A stretch of DNA of 15,938 nucleotides. It comes from Mycocentrospora acerina (Eukaryota; Ascomycota; Dothideomycetes; Pleosporales). The position numbers and the translations under genes were made by a program. The stretch spans positions 1-15,938 of the forward strand of contig JAKUHH010000016.1 in the NCBI GenBank assembly GCA_022701365.1, read 5' to 3'. Below, piece by piece: positions 8,537 through 15,938 of the stretch; within the stretch, counting starts at the first letter, position 1; each line of letters starts with the position of its first letter. The notes under the pieces were generated by a model that was given only the letters and a program-made list of their open reading frames with translations, was not told where the DNA came from and did no database searches.

Positions 8537-9307
8537 TTAGCATGCGTTGAGCTGACAATGCTGTAACATGAAAGCCACAGCAGCATCCTTAGGCAAGTGC
8601 TTTGCTTCGCAGTATTCCACCTATTCGATTTCTTGACAGCGCACCTTTGTGCTATCTGGGCTGGCACCTTCAGTTCTCACAGCCAGGTCGCCTGCTTGGC
8701 CATGGCGGCAGTTGGCGAACGCATTCCAAGGGGCCTCCCTCCAAGCGACGTGATTAGGAGGGAAGCCAGCAAGTTGATACTGAGCGTCACCTCCCCTCGC
8801 GTTGTCATAAGACTGGTTATAATGCTGGTTGTCTTGTTCTCCAACAACTACGTTTCTGTTGACCGCCCGTACACCTCGAATTTGCTGAAGTTGGATTCCT
8901 CCAAGCGCTGCTAGCTCCTCCTTAGGGTCATGAGGATTATAGCCGCCGAGGGTTGCTCGAACGTCAATGAAGTTCATGCCTGCGGCGATAGCGTAAATGT
9001 ACCCGTTGCCTCCAAGGTGGTCTCTGACCCAGCCCATGGCCACCTCGATATTCGTAGTGGTCGAAACGTAACCGTCGTTCATACGGCTGAAGCCGTTATC
9101 AGCTCCATGGGCATGATTGAACAGGCTGGTGTTTGGAGCAACAGCTTGAATTCCAGCACCACCCCTTAGAACAAACCCTCCGACCAGATCAATCTCGCCA
9201 GGAGACCTGCTATCTGCACGGTACACAATTTACAAGCCACAACAAATAGAAGACCAAAGGCTAAAGACAAGAGGAAGGACAACGTGAAGTTTGTTATAAG
9301 AACGCAT
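8537..9307 (-). pseudogene. secreted enterotoxin A chain-like ADP-ribosyltransferase, copy 2, two in-frame stops
   Basis: Minus-strand paralog of the gene at 5210. From ATG at 9305-9307 one frame of 256 codons reaches TAA at 8537-8539. Residues 1-25 form a signal peptide with the same LW, Cys22 and Gly24 positions as copy 1. TAA at 9230-9232 (codon 26) falls at the end of the signal peptide, and TAG at 8621-8623 (codon 229) removes the last 28 residues. Landmarks are Arg30 in YRADSRSP, His65 in NHA, Ser82-Thr83 in GYVST and Glu131 before LAALGG. Residue 129, the first Glu of E-x-E in copy 1, is Lys here, so even a read-through product would probably be impaired. Cys200 and Cys224 resemble the A1/A2 disulfide pair, and the C-terminal Cys pair (251, 256) aligns with copy 1. 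A GTG at 9224-9226 could start a leaderless frame, which I judge not to be the real start. Confidence 0.85.
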
Positions 9308-10589
9308 TTTGTTGTTAGTTTAGGCTAGATGTAGGCTTAGTTCTAATAGTAGGGAGGTAATAAGCGGTAAGGAACCAAGCTTAAGTAGTGAGTAAGTCTG
9401 ATGATATCGAGTTAGTTTAAAAAGAGCCTTAATGTGGGCTTATGTACCCTTTTTTTTTTTAATTAATCTAGGTTAAAATTGCCTTCAGAGAGGCTAGAAA
9501 TAATAAAGCGCATAAGGCCAAGTTAGTTAGAGCGTACTAATCTGCCTTAATTCGCGCTCTCCTTTCTCAAGCTAGCCCAGTGTACACAGGCATCAACGCA
9601 GCCGGTGAGCTCTAGCACGGAAAAAATCAGCGTAGCATGCTGATATGTCCGTAGTAGTAGGAGAAGCTAAATAAGAGTATTTGGTGGTGTGTAGTAGTTT
9701 CGTCGTTTTATAGATTTAGGGAGGACAATAGTCTTCTAAAGATCCTGCTTAGAGGAGACGCTTTGCAACTGCTATTTCTTTGTTCAAGAATTTTAGCAGA
9801 TCCTTCGCACTGGGTATGAGGTCGAAACGCAATCCAGGCTTACCCTGGATCAGAGTGAATGTCTTCGCACGTGTCCCGACAGCAAAGCACCGGCGAAGTG
9901 CCGAGTAAACACTACAACGCCGACAGCCAGGGTTAAATCTAGGCACCAGAACGGAAAACACCAGCAATGCGCTAATGCCATATTACCTCATCTCCGTTAG
10001 AGAGGAGAAATACAGAAGGCACTATCCAGTACCTAGGCTTGCCAACTAAACATTGACTTCTTAAACCTGCCTAAAGGTCAATCTGCATCATGCTTCTAAT
10101 CGCCATTAACTTTGATACTTTCTTGGTTAGTTCTTATCAAGATCAAAGTGTTTTACAAAGCAGTAGGGTAATAACAAAGACTAAACTAAGGACAATAAGA
10201 AAGTAGCTGTAAGACTTCCGACCATCAACTGTAGACTCAGCTAGTCCCTGTAACCTAATGTGATTAAAGCACCAAAATTACTCAATTTCAACAATTCTGT
10301 AATAGGACCGTTTTCTCTAGCTGCAGAATAACCTAAGAACTATACGCCTTACATAGTACAAGGTGTCACGTCCAAGGATCAAGCTTGTAACACTCTGACA
10401 GCATCCTAGCTAGAGAAACAGTATTTTTGGCCTCGAAATGCACAGACGGCGCTAAACATCTCATCTATTAAAAAAACACCAACTTTGCCTTTTTCGGTGC
10501 GTCTGTTCTGACGCCTGCAGCATCAATATTTCATCAGATATCATCTCAACACACATCAGACAGTCTCTCCTCTAATTTCTAGAGCCCTA
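9308..10589. other. no recognised gene between ART pseudogene 2 and the LINE
   Basis: Contains the presumed upstream region of the minus-strand ART pseudogene, with no clear TATA box, and a poly-T run at 9450-9460. An unrecognised minus-strand frame of about 72 codons (9749-9967) begins at TTG, lacks an in-frame ATG and shows no known motif; its CG-richer composition stands out locally. The palindromic CCTAGGGCCTAGGG near 10589-10602 may mark the LINE's 5' edge. Confidence 0.4.
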
Positions 10590-10637
10590 GGGCCTAGGGT
10601 GGTGGTTTGCAGCTAGGTTGCAATCCTGCAATTTTGC

Positions 10638-10656
10638 AACGTTGATTTTCAACGTT
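10638..10656 (+). repeat. 8-bp perfect inverted repeat in the LINE leader
   Basis: AACGTTGA, a 3-base TTT spacer and TCAACGTT form a perfect short hairpin 14 bases before the ORF1 ATG. The hairpin could be part of the element's internal promoter or RNA leader, or may be incidental. Confidence 0.5.
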
Positions 10657-10669
10657 CAACGCTCGGGCC

Positions 10670-12281
10670 ATGACTACTCCAGAACGTCAAGAGGCTAGAA
10701 ATAGCCCTCCTGCTAACACTAGAAATAGACCCCAAACCACCTGATTTCCAGTTTTCTAGAACTAGAGCCAGGGCTAGCCCTAGCCTTAGGCCTAGTACTA
10801 GAACAGATAACCCTTTCTCTATACTCTACTCAGGCGAGGAGGAGATAGAAGAGAGTGAAGATGAGCTAGCTTCAAATATTAACGTAGAACAGGAGCCTAT
10901 AGCTTCAAAAAGGCGAACAACAGAGCAACACTCACCAAAAAAGACAGTTCAGAAAAGGCTATCTATCCAGATGAGCACTGTTGAGCAGAAAGAGAGGTAT
11001 AAATACCTAATTAAACAAGGTATTAAAGCTTTTCAAGACGCACTACTTCTTAGTGCAGACAACAATACTAGAGTAGCTACGAAGGAGCTGCTAGCTCAAG
11101 CAGAAGCAGTAGTAGAAGGTAGGCTTATCTGCAACTACGCTGCTACACAGGAGCTAATAAGAGACATAAAAGCTATTCAAATTTAATTGCAACTGCAACA
11201 ACACAAAAATATCACAAACCAACACCAAAAAAACACAGAAAATAGAACAAAAACAACACAAAATCGTGGGCTCAAGTAGCAGGCCTAGCAGACTCTGCTT
11301 TTGCTACTAATAGAAATACTCAAAATACTCAAAAAATAAAAAAACAACACTTGCAAGCTACTCTAGAGCAGCAGAAGCAAAAAGAGCTAATCTTGCTTAC
11401 AAACCAAGATTTTCAACGTAGCATAAATATACTGCAGCAGAGAGATACTATAAATGCTGCTCTAGCTGCTATTACAAACAAAGCTCCTGCAGTAGCTAGA
11501 ATTAGCTATACTACTAACAACAACGTTGTTGTTACAACAACAGACGCGTACAACGCTGATTTTCTGCTTAAAAATCAGGATAGCTGGATTTCTAGCATCC
11601 AGTTTCAATACCAAAAAAATCCAGAAATCAGAGAGCTGGATAAAAGTAGTAGCTCACCATGTCTATGCACATAATGAGTTTCTTCTAAGCCCTGCTCTTC
11701 TAAAAACAGAAATAGGAACATTTAATAATGTTACTATACAAGGCAACCCTAGGTGGCTAATGCCTAGAGCAAAACTAGAAAGGTTAGGTAGTGTTGCTCC
11801 TAATAGGAGGTATGCCTCTATTGTCTTTGCAGTTAAAAATCAACAAGAGTGCAACGCACTTCTTGCTAGAAAATCACTAGCTATTGCAGGAGAGAGAGCC
11901 TCTCTAGTAGCTTATAAGACACCTAATATAGCTAAGCTCTGTTCTAGCTGCTATAAGCAAGGGCACACAAAAAATAGCTGCAAATACTGCAGCTTAGAGC
12001 ACTACACAAAAGATCATGCAAGCTGCAAAGATTGCAGCACAACAGGTAGTCTATGCCAACACCAATCTCCTATTTGCAGGAACTGCAGAGGAGAGCATAT
12101 AGCAACAAGCTATAGGTGTAGCTATAGGCTATCTAAAAACACACAAAATACAGAAACAACAGAAATAAACACTACTACTAGTACTACTAGCCCTAGTGTT
12201 AACACTGCTGCTAATGCTAATGCTAGAAATAGCAATAACAATAGCAACAATACTACTACTCCTCTAGTTACTACACTATGA
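10670..12281 (+). pseudogene. LINE ORF1 (gag-like nucleic-acid-binding protein), frameshifted
   Basis: ORF1 of Tad-type LINEs encodes an RNA-binding chaperone of the retrotransposition complex. ATG at 10670 opens MTTPERQEARNSPPANTRNR, then the frame is lost near 10740. Coding resumes in another frame to a TAA at 11184. A third stretch contains SWAQVAGLA (from 11264) and runs to about 11620, and the final stretch (about 11625-12281) holds the zinc knuckles: C-x2-C-x4-H-x4-C at 11940-11981, an overlapping C/H cluster to 12026, and C-x2-C-x3-H-x6-C at 12075-12119. At least three frameshifts and one stop break it. The tail is Thr/Asn/Ser-rich. The stop TGA overlaps the ORF2 start. Arginine codons are mostly AGA/AGG and CG is scarce. 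Confidence 0.8.
12278..12281 (+). promoter_or_regulatory. ORF1-ORF2 stop/start overlap (ATGA)
   Basis: The ORF2 ATG at 12278-12280 overlaps the ORF1 TGA at 12279-12281. This arrangement is known from other eukaryotic retroelements translated by termination-reinitiation. Here it suggests the ancestral element made ORF2 protein by ribosomes restarting after ORF1. Confidence 0.65.
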
Positions 12282-15200
12282 GTACACAAAAAAACGCTTA
12301 TTCTAGCACAGATATTTTAGATGCTCCTCTATCTAAAAGAAAAGGAGAAATTGTGTTTCTACAACATAATGTAGGAAAAAGACAAGAAACTCAACAGTCT
12401 CTCTTAGAAATAGCGTTTGCTAGAAAAGCAGACCTAATTCTAGTGCAAGAACTTAGCGTGTGGCTAGATAGGCAGGATAAGTGGTTCTCACTGCAACACC
12501 CTGCCTATACTCTAGTTTTAATAGAAACTACTAGAAGGCCTAGAACTGCTATCTACGTCTATACTAAAACTAGCCTAAAGTATAGCTTAAGGCTAGGTAT
12601 AAGTAAAGACGCAGATTTAACAGTTTTAGAGATAACAGGCTTAGTAAAAGACTTTCTTCTACATTACCTTTACAATGAGAAAGAATTAGCAGCAGACTCT
12701 AAAACACAGTCTAATAGCCAAAAGACTGTGCAAAGGCTGCTCCTAAGCCTAGATTTCCAAAAACACCCTTTTCTACTAGTAGGCGATTTTAATAGCCATC
12801 ACACGTGGTGGAACACTGCTATACAAAATCCAAATCTAGAGGCTAAGCAGCTAGTAGAGTGGTTAGAAAAGCATAATTGTCAGCTGCTAAATACTAACCA
12901 GGAGCAAACGTTCTATAGGTCTAATCTAAGAGCAAAGTAAGTAATTGACCTAGCTTTTAGTGCAGGCTTTAGAAATAGCCCCTGGGAAAATTGGCAGAAG
13001 GGCGAGGATACTGGATCTGACTATATACTAATTAGCTACTCTGCTATTTCTTTAAATACACAACAAAGGTACGTAAATCCTATTTTGGACCTACCTTATG
13101 CTTTAGAAAAAGCATACTGGGAAATCTTTAATACAGAGCTTGCTCTAGGATTTGCTACAAACAAAGTACACCAAAAGCTTCTAGAAATAGAGGCTTTAAC
13201 AAAACAACAACAGTTAGAGGACCTAGAAATATCAGCTAGCCTAACTAGAAAAATTGACAGTATAGCAGAGCTATTTACTTCAACTATTCAAGCAGCAGCT
13301 AATAAATCTATTCCTAAACTAAAGCTTAGCGTAAGATCAAAGCCTTGGTAGAGCAAAGAGCTAGCAAATCAGAGGAAACTCTATAGCAAAGCCTTGCAAC
13401 GCTACCTCTTACGCCCTAGGTTAAAAAATAAGAAAAAATCAAATAGGCTACGCAACAGCTATTTAAAAAATATAAAAACAGCAAAAACAGAGCACTAGAA
13501 TCTATTTCTGCAAAAAGCACAAGGAAAAGATGTTTTTAAAGCTTTTAACTACACAAAAGAAAGAACAGTTAGAACAGTCCCTCCTCTGCAATATACAGCA
13601 GCAGGAGGAGAGACTCTAGTTGCAAAGGAGTTTAGTGAGCAGTGTACTGCTTTTAGTACTACACTGTTTTCCAGTCCACCTAGCTCTACAGCCTCTCTAG
13701 ACTGGAATAACTACAATCAAAACAGAGCCTGGGCCTGGCCTAAGAAACTAGACAAAATAGAGATCTATAACGCTATTTTTTCTAGCTCTCAGAAAAAGGC
13801 TCCTGGCACAGATAAACTATCTTTTGCAATTATTCAAAAAGCTTATCAACAACAAACTCTAGAATTTGTGTTACTATACCAGATTCTATTTACTATAGGC
13901 TATCACCCTCAATGCTGGCGACAAGCAATAGGGGTTATACTACCTAAAGCAAACAAAAAGGACTACTCTCAACCTAAGTCCTATAGAGTTATTTCACTGT
14001 TTAACTGCTTAGGCAAAGCATTTAAAAAATGCCAGCTACAAGGCTTAGCTACCTAGCAGAAACAGGAGATCTCCTTCAGCCTACTCAAATAGGCGGCAGA
14101 AAGCAGAAATCAGCACTAGACGCCTGCCTCTTACTAAAGTCAAAAGTAGAGGCAGGCTGGGCTAGTAAGAAAATTACAGGCCTGCTATTTTTAGATGTTA
14201 AAGGAGCCTTTGACCTCGTAGATACTAATCAATTGCTAGCTATGTGTAAGAAATTAAGGCTGCCTTTAGCATTTATTAGGTGGATTAAGTATTTTCTAAG
14301 TAATAGGTTTTCACAACTAAAATTCAACAACAATACACAAGCACTAGGAAGAACTAGGATAGGAATACCTCAAGGATTTCCTATCTCACCTATCCTATTT
14401 CTAATCTATATTAGAGACATTTGCAAGCCTAGGCCTGCTACCTTTAATTTCTCATATTTAGATGATATTGTAATAGGAGCAACAGCAGCAACAGCAGAAA
14501 AGGTAGTAGCAATACTAGAAAAAACTGCTAAGGCAATGCTCCTAGAAGCAGAAGAAAGTGCTATTGAATTTGAAGATTCTAAAACAGAGCTCTTATTTTC
14601 TAGTAAAAAAAGAACAGCAGAAAAAGAAGAGAAGACTCTATTAATAGGAAATAAGACTACCTATCCTAGCTCTCTAGTTAGGTGGCTAGGCTTTTTTCTA
14701 GATAGAAAGCTCTCTTATAAACAACACGTGCAAAATAAGGTTGCAACAGCACAATAAGCCTTCTATAGCCTGCAAAGGCTAGGCAATACACAAAAAGGCC
14801 TTAGTAGGCAAGCAACTAGACTGCTATATATTTCTTGTGTTCAGTCTATTGCAGACTACGGCACGCAATTGTGGTGGAAAAAAGGAAACAAAGGACTGCT
14901 ACGCTATCAACAAACAATGCAAAACACTGCATTAAGACAAATACTAGGTGCTTTTAAAGGGTCTCCTATAAAAGCACTAGAAATAGAAGCAGCAATCTTA
15001 CCTTTAGAGATTAAAGCAGAAAAGCTGTGCCAGCAATATGCTTTAAGGCTACTAGCTTTTAGTAGCAATCACCCTATTAGGAAAGCTATTAGCAGAGAAA
15101 AACAACAACAAAGAAACAAAAAAAATACACTAAACACAGAAAAACAAACTCAACTTAGCAGACTAGCAAGAAGAATAGAGAAACACTCTAATATAGAGGA

Positions 15201-15395
15201 AATATCAGTTCTACTAGCAAAGCCGTGGAGTAAGCCTGCAGACTCTTATGCTACTATCTATATTACTAGAGAAAACAAGGAAGAGACTGCAAAAGCTCAC
15301 CAAAGCTGGTTACTACAAAAACACAAAAAACAACAACAAAAAAATCAGACAATCCTAGCTGCTGCTGCTACTGCTAGAAATAGTTATAGCAATAG

Positions 15396-15832
<437 letters not shown>

Positions 15833-15864
15833 GGCTAGCTCAACCTATCTTACTATAGTCAGAC

Positions 15865-15938
15865 TGTAACGACGCAGGTTGGCAGAGAGTGATCCGAATA
15901 GGGTCCGAATGTCCACTGCGAGGCATATGGGAGTGCTG
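15865..15938 (+). repeat. LINE 3' untranslated tail (start), truncated by the window
   Basis: Begins six bases after the ORF2 stop and matches 7746-7820 nearly exactly. It contains six CG dinucleotides in 74 bases, whereas the coding part of the LINE has very few, so its composition is unlike the ORFs. Confidence 0.85.

Noticed and set aside
8597..9169. Plus-strand frames (8597-8914 and 8930-9169) as genes
   Set aside because: They are antisense shadows of ART pseudogene 2, whose minus-strand frame carries recognisable family motifs.
9205..9235. A mini-intron (GTAAAT ... CAG on the minus strand) covering the codon-26 stop of ART copy 2
   Set aside because: It would be only 20-27 bases, below any usual fungal intron size, and would remove the conserved Arg-x-Asp motif.
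14021..14031. Programmed -1 frameshift at TTTAAAAAAT within LINE ORF2
   Set aside because: The phase does not match a canonical slippery heptamer, the site lies within the reverse transcriptase rather than between ORFs, and nearby stops show general decay. Loss of one base is simpler.

Overview
The window looks like a transposon-rich, gene-poor stretch of a filamentous ascomycete genome (Pezizomycotina). The evidence is a Fot1/pogo-class DNA transposon with TA target duplication, a Tad-like LINE with a CCHC gag ORF, compact TATA plus pyrimidine-rich promoter architecture, and two secreted proteins of the fungal 'heat-labile enterotoxin A chain-like' ADP-ribosyltransferase (ART) type. I cannot name the species. 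No intact protein-coding gene of convincing identity is present: every recognisable gene is interrupted.

Layout. 1-1043: no gene seen. 1046-3177: a complete but dead Fot1/pogo element with 43-bp terminal inverted repeats (3 mismatches), TA on both sides, and one transposase frame (1136-3016) carrying eight in-frame stops, no frameshift and all three catalytic Asp codons. 3180-5105: no gene seen. 5210-5932 (+): ART pseudogene 1, with a TATA box, a signal peptide and catalytic motifs, broken by one TAG at codon 140. 5933-7233: AT-rich, no gene seen. 7234-7820: mobile-element debris, namely a minus-strand coding relic with an AT-hook-like motif, a diverged tandem repeat with a 103-bp offset, and a 75-bp segment matching the LINE 3' tail at the window's right edge. 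8331: an orphan TATA/leader on the plus strand. 8537-9307 (-): ART pseudogene 2, with two in-frame stops and a Glu-to-Lys change in the catalytic E-x-E motif. 9308-10589: no recognised gene. 10590-15938: a degenerate Tad-like LINE. Its ORF1 (gag, zinc knuckles) and ORF2 (APE endonuclease plus reverse transcriptase) overlap by ATGA, and ORF2 ends in a perfect (ACT)145 tract encoding polythreonine.

The two ART pseudogenes converge on each other across about 2.6 kb of transposon debris. They are anciently diverged paralogs: by hand count 49 of 112 residues are identical over the secreted catalytic part, without gaps. No B subunit, immunity gene or biosynthetic partner is visible. The simplest reading is a decayed effector locus within a repeat compartment. 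The most unusual items are the paired independently broken ART genes, the uninterrupted 435-bp triplet array inside a dead LINE, the CpG depletion confined to the LINE's coding part, and the LINE tail found away from any LINE ORF.
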